DNA of 64,000 nucleotides from Pseudodesulfovibrio indicus (GCF_001563225.1 NZ_CP014206.1:1798001-1862000); one strand, 5' to 3'; counted from the first letter of the stretch, positions 7,683-17,348 are shown. Made by a program: numbers and translations. Notes: a model not told the origin generated them from the sequence alone.

Positions 7683-9677
7683 ATGAGCCTTGCGTGCGAG
7701 ACGCCCAACGTCTCATATCCTTCACATTCCGTCCGCCAGGCGACCCTTGGCGACCTGCCCGTGTTCGAGGCCTGCGAACGGACCGGGTTCAGTGAAAACC
7801 GGCAGAGCTCGCGCGCCAGCCTGAAGCGCAGCATCACCAGCCCCAGCCAGCTGGCCCTGGTCATCGAGCGCAAGGAGAAGCGCAGGAAGCCGACTCCGGC
7901 CGGCACCGCCGTGGTCTTCCAGTACAAGCGGTCCCTGCGCATCTACTCCCTGGCCATCCTCACGGAGCACCGCCTGCTCGGTCTGGGCGAAGCGCTGCTG
8001 CGCCACATCGTGGAGTTCGCGGCCAGCCACGGCTACGAGCGCGTGTCGCTGGAAGCGGACATGAACAACCCCAAGCTGGTCAACTGGTACCGCAAGTTCG
8101 GGTTCGAGCCCATCCGCACCCTCTCCGACTATTACGGGCCGGGGGAGCCCGCCGTGCGCATGGTGCTCATGCCGTCCAGCCGCGAGGGGTCGCCCGAGAG
8201 CGTGGTCATCGTGGTGGACGAGCCGGGCAGGGTCAAGGGTTGCTGCCCCGGCGTGCAGTTCGTGTCGGCCACGGACTACCTGTCCGACACCAACTACGCC
8301 AACTCCAACCGGTTCCACGTCCTGAACCTGTGCAACTCCTACAGGACCCACTCCATGGGGTACTACGTCTCGCTGCTGGCCACGGCCCGCAACCACCGCG
8401 TGACCCCGTCGGTGATGACCGTCAAGGACGTGACCACGCCCCCGGTGGCCCAAAGCCTGCTCGACGAGATCAAGGACGCCATCCATCCCAAGCCGCTGCC
8501 AGCCCGGGGCGAGGTCCTGGAGCTGACCATCATCCTGGGCCGCACCGAGGACCCGTGCCGCGCCGAGCTGGGCCGCAAACTCTTTTCCCTGTTCACCATC
8601 CCGTTCTTCACCATCACCATGGAGCGCCAGGACGGGTGGAAGTTCCGCAAGGTCAAGGTCCTGCACCTCAAGCAGGTGGCCAAGCGGTACCCGGAGCTGC
8701 TGCGCGAGGCGCTGGCCGGATACTGCCTCAAGAAGCGGTACAGCCGCCCCCGGCTCAAAAGCTACCAGTACGACCTGGCCATCCTGGTCAACGGCAAGGA
8801 GCCCACGCCGCCGTCCTGTCCCCAGGCCCTGGAGAAGTTCCGCAAGGCCGCCGAGCGCGTCGGCTTCTTCGTGGAGTTCATCACCAAGGCGGATCACCGG
8901 CGCATCTGCGAGTTCGACGCCCTGTTCATCCGCGAGACCACGGCCATCGAGAACCACACCTACGCCATGTCGCGCCACGCCTACACCGAAGGGCTGGTGG
9001 TGGTGGACGACCCGTGGTCCATCATGCTCTGCTCCAACAAGGTCTACCTCCAGGAGCGGCTGGCCAACGCGGGCGTGAACCAGCCGCGCGGCTGGCACCT
9101 GACGCGCAAGGATTGCACGGACCGGTTTCTTGGCTCCCTGCCCCTGCCCCTGGTCCTGAAGCTGCCCGAAAGCTCGTTCTCGCTGGGCGTGTTCCGCGTC
9201 TCCTCCGTGGAGGAGCTCAAGGCCAAGCTCGCCGAGATGTTCGAGCGCACGGACCTGGTCATCGCCCAGGAGTTCCTGGTCTCCCAGTACGACTGGCGCA
9301 TCGGGCTGATGGACAACACCCCGCTGTTCGCCTGCAAGTACTACATGGCCAACAACCACTGGCAGATCTACAACTGGCAGGAGCCGGAGTGCGACGAGGG
9401 GTTCAGCGGCCCGTCCGAGACGGTGTCCGCCAACCAGGTGCCCGCGCACATCCTCAAGGCCGCCATCCAGGCGTCGTCGCTCATCGGCAACGGCTTTTAC
9501 GGGGTGGACCTCAAGGACATCGGCGGCAAGGCCTACGTCATCGAGGTCAACGACAACCCCAACGTGGACGTGGGCATCGAGGACCTGGTCCTGGGCGACG
9601 AACTCTACGAGCGCATCATGCGCTCCATCTACAACCGCATCGAAGCCGAACGGCATCAGATACGCTACATCTACTAG
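7683..9677 (+). CDS. GNAT acetyltransferase / RLAN / RimK-like ATP-grasp ligase fusion
   Basis: 664 residues; ATG preceded by GGGAGG. Residues about 15-165 are a GNAT fold (LLGLGEALLRHIVEFA for acetyl-CoA, then NWYRKFGFEP). Residues about 175-400 match the RLAN domain found before some RimK-like ligases. Residues about 430-655 are an ATP-grasp: LVLKLPESSFSLGVF, then VIAQEFL, and the metal-binding ending VIEVNDNPNVDVG. Expected chemistry is ATP-dependent amide ligation of an amino acid or peptide combined with N-acetylation, as in N-acetylated dipeptide synthesis. Product unknown. The SET-domain gene starts 13 bases after the stop, so the two probably share a pathway. Confidence 0.85.
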   Translation: MSLACETPNVSYPSHSVRQATLGDLPVFEACERTGFSENRQSSRASLKRSITSPSQLALVIERKEKRRKPTPAGTAVVFQYKRSLRIYSLAILTEHRLLGLGEALLRHIVEFAASHGYERVSLEADMNNPKLVNWYRKFGFEPIRTLSDYYGPGEPAVRMVLMPSSREGSPESVVIVVDEPGRVKGCCPGVQFVSATDYLSDTNYANSNRFHVLNLCNSYRTHSMGYYVSLLATARNHRVTPSVMTVKDVTTPPVAQSLLDEIKDAIHPKPLPARGEVLELTIILGRTEDPCRAELGRKLFSLFTIPFFTITMERQDGWKFRKVKVLHLKQVAKRYPELLREALAGYCLKKRYSRPRLKSYQYDLAILVNGKEPTPPSCPQALEKFRKAAERVGFFVEFITKADHRRICEFDALFIRETTAIENHTYAMSRHAYTEGLVVVDDPWSIMLCSNKVYLQERLANAGVNQPRGWHLTRKDCTDRFLGSLPLPLVLKLPESSFSLGVFRVSSVEELKAKLAEMFERTDLVIAQEFLVSQYDWRIGLMDNTPLFACKYYMANNHWQIYNWQEPECDEGFSGPSETVSANQVPAHILKAAIQASSLIGNGFYGVDLKDIGGKAYVIEVNDNPNVDVGIEDLVLGDELYERIMRSIYNRIEAERHQIRYIY

Positions 9678-9690
9678 CGAGGGACAAATC

Positions 9691-10302
9691 GTGATCCATC
9701 CGTACACCAGGGTGCTCTCCGGCGATCCCGCCATCGGGGTCGGCGTGTTCGCCACCCATCCCATCCCGCGCGGGACCATCGTGGTCGTCCGCGACCGGTT
9801 CGACCTCTGCCTCAGCCGGGAGGAGTTCGCCCGGCTGCCCGCGCCCCAGCGGGAGACCATGGAGACCTATCTCTATCACGACAAGTGCGGCAACCTGGTC
9901 CTGAGCTGGGACCACGCCCGGTACATGAACCACAACTGCCACCCCAACACCATGATGACCGACTACGGGTTGGAGATCGCGGTCCGCGACATCGGCGCCG
10001 GGGATGAGATCACCACCGAGTACGGGCTGCTCAACATCCAGGAGCCCTACGCCATCTGCTGCGGGTGCGAGAGCTGCCGCGAGCACCTGCGGCTGGACGA
10101 CATCGACGTCCACGCCGAGGCCTGGGACCGGCTCATCCGCGAGAGCCTGCTGCGCATCCCCAGGGTGGAGCAGCCGCTCTACGACCTGCTTCAGGGCGAC
10201 CAGCTCGACCGCATCCAGGCCCTCGTTTCCGGGCAGACGGACTACTCCTCGGTGCGCAACCTGAAGTGGCTGGCCGACCCCGACTGCCGGTTCTCGGAAT
10301 AG
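9691..10302 (+). CDS. SET-domain protein (putative lysine methyltransferase)
   Basis: 203 residues from GTG at 9691 (GCGAGGGAC upstream). The SET core is complete: GVGVFATHPIPRGTIVVV at the N-terminus, the SAM/pseudoknot motif YMNHNCHPNT (NHxCxPN), and AGDEITTEYG with the catalytic Tyr region. CCGCESC follows as a post-SET-like cysteine cluster. SET proteins methylate lysines and are uncommon in bacteria outside chlamydia-type and scattered groups. Coupled to the ligase upstream; a strong terminator follows. The target could be a protein or the peptide made by the neighbour; neither is shown by sequence. Confidence 0.85.
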   Translation: MIHPYTRVLSGDPAIGVGVFATHPIPRGTIVVVRDRFDLCLSREEFARLPAPQRETMETYLYHDKCGNLVLSWDHARYMNHNCHPNTMMTDYGLEIAVRDIGAGDEITTEYGLLNIQEPYAICCGCESCREHLRLDDIDVHAEAWDRLIRESLLRIPRVEQPLYDLLQGDQLDRIQALVSGQTDYSSVRNLKWLADPDCRFSE

Positions 10303-10329
10303 GGACCGCCGGGATTTTCACGGCGCGAC

Positions 10330-10372
10330 AGGGCGGCCCGTTTCTTTCGGAAACGGGCCGCCCTTTACTTTC
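10330..10372 (+). terminator. Strong intrinsic terminator after the SET gene
   Basis: AGGGCGGCCCGTTTC (10330-10344) pairs perfectly over 15 bases with GAAACGGGCCGCCCT (10350-10364) around a 5-base loop and is followed by TTACTTTC. Confidence 0.9.
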
Positions 10373-10450
10373 ACCACGATTGTGCGAGGATGGAGGAAAC
10401 GATCCCCGGCCGCTTCGTCGGCCCGATCGGAAACGCAATCGGAGTTAACG

Positions 10451-11812
10451 TTGGCTGAAAAAAGGAAATTCGACGTGATCGTGATCGGGTCCGGCCCCGC
10501 AGGCGGCATCGTGGCCCGGAAGTGCGCCGAAGCGGGGCTGTCCGTGGCGGTGGTGGAACGCAACGGATGGGGCGGGGTCTGCCCCCTGCGCGGCTGCGAA
10601 CCCAAGAAAATCCTGGCGGACACGGCCCATGCCGTGGTCCGGGCGAGGGACATGGCCGCCCACGGCGTGACCGGCGACGTGGGGCTGGACTGGCCCGCGC
10701 TCATGCGCTTCAAGCATTCGTCCATCGATCCCATCTCGGACGCGGTGTTCCGCTCCTTCGAGCGCCGGGGCGCGGCGACCTTCCACGGCGCGGCGCGTTT
10801 CACCGGCCCGGACACCTTGGAGGTGGAGGGGCATGGTTCGATCGGCGCGGACCGCATCGTGGTCGCGGCCGGGGCGGTTCCCCGGCGGCTGGACGTTCCG
10901 GGCGAGGAGCTGCTGCTGACCAGCGACGACTTCCTCGACCTCGATCCCCTGCCCGAATCCCTGATCTTCATCGGCGGCGGGTTCATCTCCTTCGAGTTCG
11001 CCGGGGTCGCGGCCGCGGCCGGGGCCAGGGCGACCATCCTCCACCGCAGCGGCCGGGTCCTCAAGGGGTTCGACGAATCCCTGTCCCGCAAGCTGGTGCT
11101 GGCCATGGAGGCCCAGGGCGTGGCCGTGCACACCGACCTGCCCGTGCGGGCGGTGGAGCGGCACGGCGACGGCGTGCTGGTGCGCTGTGCGGACGCGGAC
11201 GGCGGCGAGCGGACCTTTGTGGCCTCGGCGGTCGTGGAGGGCGCGGGCCGGGTCCCCGACCTGGACGGGCTGGCCCTGGACCGGGCCGGGGTGCAGGCCG
11301 GACCGCACGGCATCGAGGTGGACGCCAACCTGCGCTCGATCTCCAACCCCCGCGTGTTCGCGGCGGGCGACTGCGCCGCCACGGGGCTGCCCCTGACCCC
11401 GGTGGCCGCGCTCCAGGCGGACGCGGTGGTCCGCACCCTGACCGGCAAGGGACCGGCAACCGCCGACCTGACCGGGACCGGGGCCGTGGTCTTTACCCAT
11501 CCGCCCCTGTCGGCGGTGGGCAGGCTTGAGGAACAGGCCCGGGAGCAGGGATTCGAGTTCGACATCTTCGAGGGCGACGCGGCGGGCTGGGCCGAGCATG
11601 AAAGGCTGGGGCTGTCCCACGCGGGCTATCGGGTGTTGGTGGAGCGGGGAACCGACCGCATCCTGGGCGCCCATTATCTCGGCCAGCACGCCGAGGAGAT
11701 CGCCAACATCTTCGGCTTGGCCATCCGCCACAACCTCACTCGCGCGGACCTCCTGGCCCATCCCTGGGCGTACCCGTCCTTCGGCTACACGGTGAGGTAC
11801 ATGCTCGGATGA
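10451..11812 (+). CDS. FAD-dependent pyridine nucleotide-disulfide oxidoreductase (dihydrolipoamide dehydrogenase-like)
   Basis: 453 residues from TTG at 10451 (GGAG six bases upstream); the same frame is open from GTG 10382 but lacks a ribosome site there. FAD motif VIVIGSGPAGG, redox-active disulfide GGVCPLRGCEPKK, NAD(P)-binding FIGGGFISFEFAG and FAD motif FAAGDCAATG are present. The C-terminal dimer domain ends AHPWAYPSFGYT: the catalytic His-Pro is there but the usual Glu of HPTxSE is missing. That argues against a true lipoamide dehydrogenase and for a related disulfide or other reductase of unknown substrate. It overlaps the next gene by four bases. Confidence 0.85.
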   Translation: MAEKRKFDVIVIGSGPAGGIVARKCAEAGLSVAVVERNGWGGVCPLRGCEPKKILADTAHAVVRARDMAAHGVTGDVGLDWPALMRFKHSSIDPISDAVFRSFERRGAATFHGAARFTGPDTLEVEGHGSIGADRIVVAAGAVPRRLDVPGEELLLTSDDFLDLDPLPESLIFIGGGFISFEFAGVAAAAGARATILHRSGRVLKGFDESLSRKLVLAMEAQGVAVHTDLPVRAVERHGDGVLVRCADADGGERTFVASAVVEGAGRVPDLDGLALDRAGVQAGPHGIEVDANLRSISNPRVFAAGDCAATGLPLTPVAALQADAVVRTLTGKGPATADLTGTGAVVFTHPPLSAVGRLEEQAREQGFEFDIFEGDAAGWAEHERLGLSHAGYRVLVERGTDRILGAHYLGQHAEEIANIFGLAIRHNLTRADLLAHPWAYPSFGYTVRYMLG

Positions 11813-12714
11813 CCCGGATCGAACAGCCTGAGAAACGGTTCGCCGTGGAGGGCGAGATCGTTGTCGACACCCTGACCGGCCTGGTCTGGCCCCGGTCGGC
11901 CCAGGCCGCCGAGACCGGGCTGTCCTGGCCCGAGGCCCTGGAGCTGGTGGCGGCCATGAACCGCGAGTCGCGGCACGGCTTTGCCGACTGGCGGCTGCCC
12001 AACCGGCGCGAGCTGTATTCGCTCATCGACCACGCCCGGCGCGAGCCGGCCCTGCCCGAGAACCACCCCTTCGTGAACGTCTGGTCCGGCAAGTGCTGGA
12101 CCTCCACCAGCTCGGCCCGGGACCGCGCCTATGCCTGGTGGGTGCAGTTCAGCGGCGGGCGCATGTTCTTCGGACGCAAGACCGACGACGCCGTGGTCTG
12201 GCCCGTGCGCGGGGAGTCTGATTTCCTCTTCGTCACCGGGCAACGGGCCTGCTTCGATGCCCGAGGCGAGCCCGTGGAGTGCGCCGGGACCGGCCAGGAC
12301 GGGGCGCTGCGCATGGGGCTTCCCTGGCCCGAGCCGAGGTTCGCTCCCGCCGAGGGGGGCGGCATGCTGGACCGCATGACCGGCCTGATCTGGATGGAGA
12401 GCACCGACCTGGCCGGTGGGATGGTGGACCATGCGGCGGCCCGCGAAGCAGTGGCCGGACTGGCCGCCGAGACCGGCCTGCCGTGGCGGCTGCCGGAGAT
12501 CATGGAGCTGGAGTCGCTGACGGACTGCTCCCGTGCGGACCCGGCCCTGCCCGGCGGACACCCCTTTCGCGACGTGCGCGAGGAGTACTGGTCGGCCACG
12601 GACAGCGGCTACGAGCAGGGGTGGGCCTATTGCCTCTACCTGCACAAGGGCGCGGTGGGCGTGGGCTTCAAGGACCACGCCGAGTTTCACGTCTGGCCCG
12701 TGCGCGACGCCTAG
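11809..12714 (+). CDS. DUF1566 (Lcl C-terminal-like) protein with two repeats
   Basis: 301 residues, starting inside ATGA at the stop of the oxidoreductase. Two DUF1566 domains are visible. The first has DTLTGLVWPRS, WRLPNRRELYSLID and CWTSTSSARDRAYAWWVQF; the second has DRMTGLIWMES, WRLPEIMELESLTD and YWSATDSGYEQGWAYCLY. The fold is related to C-type-lectin/FGE-like domains. No signal peptide is seen, so it may be cytoplasmic. Function unknown; the tight coupling to a flavoenzyme is the main clue. Its 3' end overlaps the convergent kinase gene by four bases. Confidence 0.8.
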   Translation: MTRIEQPEKRFAVEGEIVVDTLTGLVWPRSAQAAETGLSWPEALELVAAMNRESRHGFADWRLPNRRELYSLIDHARREPALPENHPFVNVWSGKCWTSTSSARDRAYAWWVQFSGGRMFFGRKTDDAVVWPVRGESDFLFVTGQRACFDARGEPVECAGTGQDGALRMGLPWPEPRFAPAEGGGMLDRMTGLIWMESTDLAGGMVDHAAAREAVAGLAAETGLPWRLPEIMELESLTDCSRADPALPGGHPFRDVREEYWSATDSGYEQGWAYCLYLHKGAVGVGFKDHAEFHVWPVRDA

Positions 12715-15700
12715 GCGCGGGAGTCTTCATCCTCGCGGCACAGCTCGATGAGATTCGTGAGTTCCTTGCCCGCTTCGCCGAAGTTGAAGTGGTCTATCTG
12801 GTCGCAGATGTGCGTGGTCTGCACCGGGGCCGAGTGCCGCAGGTCCTTCTCCACGTCCCGGAACACGGTCCGCGCGTCCACGTCGTGCTTCCGGAGCAGG
12901 GCCAGCAACCGTTCAAGCTTCGGCAGCAGGGCCATGACTCCTTCCACGTCCAGCTCGCCCAGGTCGTCCTCTTCACGTTCCTCCGAGGGGAAGGCGGCCT
13001 GGATGTTCTTGCTTACCTCTCGCAATTCCTCCACAGCCCGTTTCAGGAGGGGGCGGCTGTCCACATGACCCAGCCGGTTCTCCAGCTCGGAGAACAGGGC
13101 GTGTAGCCGGGCGGCGCCGATGTTGCCCGCCACGCCCTTGATGTTGTGGGCCAGTGCACGGCTCTCTTCTACATCATCCTCGGCCCCGGCGGCCAACTTG
13201 TCCAGCATGGGGCCGCTGTCCTTGGCGAAGTCCAGGAGCAGCTTTCGGTAGAGGGCTTCGTTGCCGCGCAGCCTGACCAGGGAGTTGTCCACGTCGAGGC
13301 CGGGGATGGTCGGGAACCCGCCGTTCTTGGGGGCGGGCGCGGGACCGGTGGCCGGTTCGGCCTTTTGCGCTTCCCCGTGGTCTCGGCTCCCGGGTAGCCA
13401 TTTGGACAGGGTTTCCATGAGTACTTCCGGGTCGATGGGCTTGGTCACGTGGTCGTTCATGCCGGACCCCAGGCTTTTCTCCCTGTCGCCCACCAAGGCG
13501 TGTGCGGTCATGGCGATGATCGGCAGGTCGGTCTTGCCCGCCTCCCGAATGGCCTTGACCGCCTTGAATCCGTCCATGATCGGCATCTGGATGTCCATGA
13601 GCACCGCGTCGAAATCCTCGGAAAGTGCCAGCTCCACGGCCTCCCGGCCGTTGGTCGCGATGGTCACGCTGATGTTCGCGCCCTCCAGTATCTCCTGTGC
13701 TACCTGCTGGTTGATCTCGTTGTCCTCGGCCAGCAGGACGTGTGCGCCGCGCAGGTTGTCCGGCACGCCGCCCTGTGCGGCCTGCACCACCGTGCCGGTG
13801 CGTCGCTCGCTGTTGCCGCTTAAGGCGTCCATGATGGTGTCGAAGAGTATGGAGCGGTTGAACGGCTTGAGCATGAACCCGTCCAGCCCCGCTTCCCTGG
13901 CCTGGTGGCGGATGGCGTCCTGGCCGTATGCCGTGAGCATGATCACCTTGGGCTTTTGGGTGATGTCCCGGTTCTTGCGGATGGCCTTGGTCAGCTGGAT
14001 GCCGTCCATGTCGGGCATGTTCCAGTCGGTGACCACCAGCATGATGGGGTCGCTCCCGTCGCGCCGGACCAGGATGTCCAGGGCCTCACGGGCGCGGGTC
14101 GCCATCTCCACCCTGAAGGTGAAGGATTCGAGCACCTTGCACATGACCTTGCGGGACATCTTGGAGTCGTCCACGACGAGCACGGCCATGCCCCGTATCT
14201 CGGAAGGGTACTCGAAGGTGTCCTTGGCGTGTTCCGGCTGGAGTTTGAAGGGCAGGGCAAAGGTGAATTCGCTGCCGAATCCGGGGTCGCTGGTCACGGT
14301 GATTTCGCCGCCCATCAGCTCCACCAGCCGCTTGCAGATGACCAGCCCCAGTCCGGTGCCGCCGAACTGGCGGGTGATGGAGCCGTCCGCCTGGCTGAAG
14401 GGTTGGAACAGCCGGGCCATGTGCTCGCGGTCTATGCCGATGCCGGTGTCCCGCACCGAGAAGCGGATGACGGCATCGGTGTCGTTCTCCCGGATCAGGT
14501 CGGCCATGATCATGACCTCGCCCTCTTTGGTGAACTTGATGGCGTTGTTGGTCAGGTTGAGCAGCACCTGGCCGAGCCGCAGGGGATCGCCGCGCAGCCG
14601 GTTGGGGACCGAACTCTTGACCATGAGCAGGAATTCGATGCCCTTTTGCTCGGCGGTCAGGCCGAGGATGTTGATGACGTTGTTGAGCACGTCGTCGAGC
14701 AGGAAGTCGGACTCCTCGACCGTCAGCTTGCCCGCCTCGATCTTGGAGAAGTCGAGGATATCGTTGATGATCCCCAACAGCGAATTGGCCGAAAGCGAAA
14801 CCTTGGACAGGTAGTCGGCCTGCTTGGCGGTCAGCCCGGTCTTGAGGGCCAGGTGGGTCAAACCGATGATGGCGTTCATGGGGGTGCGGATTTCGTGGCT
14901 CATGCGGGCCAGGAAGTCGCTCTTGGCCCGGTTGGCCTCCTCGGCCTCCTTGCGGGCTGATTCCAGGGCCTGCCTGTTCTTCTCCCCGGCGGCCATGAAC
15001 CGCGCCCGGGTCAGCCCGCCGAAAATGATGATCAGCATGAGCAGCCCGAAGATGACCAGGTAGTTGTTCCGGGCGGGTCTGATGGTTGCTGCCACCACCG
15101 AGTTGGGCGTGAAGCAGACCACCTTCCAGCTGTGGGTCTGGCGGGCATTGGTCCGGATTCCGGTCTGGGGGGAGACGCTCACCGTGGACACCGTGTAGAC
15201 GCCCTCCCGAGTGGTGAACTGGCCGAAGTCGGTTTGCTGTATCCGCTCCCAGGCCTCGGGATGCCGGGCGCTGAACCGGATGTTCTCGCGCCCCCGGTAC
15301 ATGAACGCCCAGTTCTGGTCCGGAACGGGCGAGGCGAGCCAGTATCCGTCCTTGTTCAGAAGCAGGGTGGTGCTCCCCTGCAGGTCCCGGCTATCCATGC
15401 ACTTGTCGATGATCCGCTGGCCCAGGTAGTTGAGAATGGCGATGCCCAGCCGCTTGCCGTCGTCGTAGACCGGGGTGGAGACGCGGATCATGGGCTTCAG
15501 GGGCAGTTCTATCTGCTTGTTCTCGATGTTCAGGTCGAACTTGGAGACGTAGACCTCGCCGTTCTTCAGCGGCAGGGAATCGGTGAAATAGTAGCGGTCG
15601 GACTTGTCCTGGAGATTGTCCGGCGGAACAGCGGCCGGGGAGCCGCCGTTATAGTTGACCCTGGTCAGCTCCATGCCCTCGTTGCTCAGAAGCCGGACCT

Positions 15701-16028
15701 GGTCGTAGGCCTCGCTGATGGTGCACAGAGCCAGGAATTCCGATTCCAGGTCGGCCCGGTTCTCGGGCGTGGGATCGAGAAGGAATCGCTTCGTCTCCAC
15801 GTGGTTGGCCACGAGGGAGAGGTCCATGAACAGGTTCTTGAGGTCGAGGTCGATTTCCTGGGTGACCATCCTGTTGTGAACCTGCTCGTTCATCCGGATG
15901 GTCTTCTCGATGGAAGACCGCGCCTGGCTGTAGAGCATGTACAGTCCGAAGGCCGAGATTCCGCCCAGGAACAAAATGGTCCCGATAAAGCTGCGTACCC
16001 ATATCGAGGTAAGTTTCAATCGTCTCAC
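12711..16028 (-). CDS. Membrane hybrid histidine kinase: sensor-HisKA-HATPase-REC-REC-HPt
   Basis: About 1105 residues. TM1 (about 12-32) and TM2 (about 320-343, YLVIFGLLMLIIIFGGL) enclose a roughly 285-residue periplasmic Cache-like sensor. Then come HisKA (MSHEIRTPMNAIIG), HATPase (DTGIGIDREHM, FGGTGLGL), REC1 (VLVVDDSKM, TDWNMPDMDG), REC2 (VLLAEDNEIN, MDIQMPIMDG) and an HPt (ALAHNIKGVAGNIGA) followed by about 90 extra residues. I chose GTG at 16028 (AAGGA six bases upstream); TTG at 16034 is possible. It is divergent from the HD-GYP regulator at 16272, a plausible output. The signal is unknown. Confidence 0.9.
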   Translation of the reverse strand: MRRLKLTSIWVRSFIGTILFLGGISAFGLYMLYSQARSSIEKTIRMNEQVHNRMVTQEIDLDLKNLFMDLSLVANHVETKRFLLDPTPENRADLESEFLALCTISEAYDQVRLLSNEGMELTRVNYNGGSPAAVPPDNLQDKSDRYYFTDSLPLKNGEVYVSKFDLNIENKQIELPLKPMIRVSTPVYDDGKRLGIAILNYLGQRIIDKCMDSRDLQGSTTLLLNKDGYWLASPVPDQNWAFMYRGRENIRFSARHPEAWERIQQTDFGQFTTREGVYTVSTVSVSPQTGIRTNARQTHSWKVVCFTPNSVVAATIRPARNNYLVIFGLLMLIIIFGGLTRARFMAAGEKNRQALESARKEAEEANRAKSDFLARMSHEIRTPMNAIIGLTHLALKTGLTAKQADYLSKVSLSANSLLGIINDILDFSKIEAGKLTVEESDFLLDDVLNNVINILGLTAEQKGIEFLLMVKSSVPNRLRGDPLRLGQVLLNLTNNAIKFTKEGEVMIMADLIRENDTDAVIRFSVRDTGIGIDREHMARLFQPFSQADGSITRQFGGTGLGLVICKRLVELMGGEITVTSDPGFGSEFTFALPFKLQPEHAKDTFEYPSEIRGMAVLVVDDSKMSRKVMCKVLESFTFRVEMATRAREALDILVRRDGSDPIMLVVTDWNMPDMDGIQLTKAIRKNRDITQKPKVIMLTAYGQDAIRHQAREAGLDGFMLKPFNRSILFDTIMDALSGNSERRTGTVVQAAQGGVPDNLRGAHVLLAEDNEINQQVAQEILEGANISVTIATNGREAVELALSEDFDAVLMDIQMPIMDGFKAVKAIREAGKTDLPIIAMTAHALVGDREKSLGSGMNDHVTKPIDPEVLMETLSKWLPGSRDHGEAQKAEPATGPAPAPKNGGFPTIPGLDVDNSLVRLRGNEALYRKLLLDFAKDSGPMLDKLAAGAEDDVEESRALAHNIKGVAGNIGAARLHALFSELENRLGHVDSRPLLKRAVEELREVSKNIQAAFPSEEREEDDLGELDVEGVMALLPKLERLLALLRKHDVDARTVFRDVEKDLRHSAPVQTTHICDQIDHFNFGEAGKELTNLIELCREDEDSRA

Positions 16029-16206
16029 ATCCAATCCTTGGTCTTCCGCCGGGAGTCGGGGACTGCCGATTTGGTCATACGATAGCGCGGTCCTTCAGGC
16101 CTGAGCATTATAAATATTCTGGAAAAGCGCCCGCGGCATGCGGCGGGCAAGGTTTTATCGACCTTATGACATATATCGAATAAGCGATTTCCCGGCCAAA
16201 GTGGAT

Positions 16207-16212
16207 TATAAT
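16207..16212 (+). promoter_or_regulatory. Candidate -10 element for the REC-HD-GYP gene
   Basis: A perfect TATAAT lies 60 bases before the ATG at 16272. No good -35 is found 16-18 bases upstream, so an activator may be needed or the match may be chance in this AT-rich divergent region. Confidence 0.3.
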
Positions 16213-16271
16213 TGTCGGCCCGCACGGCCAGCGTAAACTTTTGTTTCGTTAATGCGCAAAGCGGAGGGTTC

Positions 16272-17348
16272 ATGAACGAGAACGAAAAACAGACGGTGCT
16301 GGTGGTCGACGACGTGACGACCAACCTTGACCTGCTCGTGGAGACGCTCAAGGACGAGTTCCGCGTGCAGGCGGCGCTCAGCGGCAAGGAGGCCCTGGCC
16401 CTGGTCAATTCCTCCAGCCCGCCGGATATCGTGCTGCTGGACGTGATGATGCCGGAGATGGACGGGTACACGGTCTGCCGGATCATGAAGGAGGACCTGC
16501 GCAGCCGGGACATCCCGGTGATCTTCGTCACCGCCAGGGACCAGGAGGAGGACCAGGCGCGCGGCTTCGAGGTCGGCGGCGTGGACTACATCACCAAGCC
16601 GGTCAGTCCGGCCATCGTCCTGGCCCGCGTCCGCACCCACCTGGCCCTGCACAACCAGAACGTGCTGCTGGAGCGCAAGGTGGCCGCGCGTTCCCGCGAT
16701 CTCTACCTGACGCGCCAGGAAATCATCCGCCGTCTCGGCGTGGCCGCCGAATACAAGGACAACGAGACCGGCATGCATATCATCCGAATGAGCGCGTATT
16801 GCCGCATCCTGGCCTTGGCGGCCGGTATGGACGAGAGCGCGGCGGACATCCTCCACAGCGCCGCGCCCATGCACGACGTGGGCAAGATCGGCATTCCGGA
16901 CCATATCCTGAACAAGCCGGGCAGGCTCGACCCGGACGAGTGGGAGATCATGAAGACCCACACCACCATCGGGGCGCAGATCATCGGCAGGCACGATCAC
17001 GAGCTGCTGGTCCTTGCCCGGTCCATCGCTCTGACCCACCACGAGAAATGGGACGGTTCCGGCTACCCGGCGGGGCTGTCCGGCGAGAACATCCCGCTGG
17101 AAGGGCGCATCGTGGCCCTGGCCGACGTGTTCGACGCCCTGACCTCCAAGCGGCCCTACAAGGACCCGTGGCCCGAGGACAGGGCCGTGGCGTACATCAA
17201 GGAACAGCGGGGGGTGCATTTCGATCCCGCTCTGGCCGACCTCTTCGTAGGCTGCATGGACGCCGTGCGCGAGATCAGGGAGAGCGTCGCCGACGAGGGG
17301 AGCCTCAACTGGGAAGGCCCGGCCTGCCTGGTCAGAACCGGTTCCTGA
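16272..17348 (+). CDS. Response regulator with HD-GYP c-di-GMP phosphodiesterase output (RpfG-like)
   Basis: 358 residues; ATG with GGAGGG upstream. REC domain (LVVDDVTTN, phospho-Asp in LLDVMMPEMDG, FVTARD, ITKPV). A linker leads to the HD-GYP domain with HDVGKIGIPDHIL, HTTIGAQII, HHEKWDGSGYPAGL and ADVFDALTSKRPYK, all metal and GYP motifs intact. It should hydrolyse c-di-GMP when phosphorylated; c-di-GMP typically governs adhesins and biofilm, and a large adhesin lies at the window's left end (inference only). The divergent hybrid kinase is a likely partner. The 3' end overlaps the convergent gene by 17 bases. Confidence 0.92.
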   Translation: MNENEKQTVLVVDDVTTNLDLLVETLKDEFRVQAALSGKEALALVNSSSPPDIVLLDVMMPEMDGYTVCRIMKEDLRSRDIPVIFVTARDQEEDQARGFEVGGVDYITKPVSPAIVLARVRTHLALHNQNVLLERKVAARSRDLYLTRQEIIRRLGVAAEYKDNETGMHIIRMSAYCRILALAAGMDESAADILHSAAPMHDVGKIGIPDHILNKPGRLDPDEWEIMKTHTTIGAQIIGRHDHELLVLARSIALTHHEKWDGSGYPAGLSGENIPLEGRIVALADVFDALTSKRPYKDPWPEDRAVAYIKEQRGVHFDPALADLFVGCMDAVREIRESVADEGSLNWEGPACLVRTGS

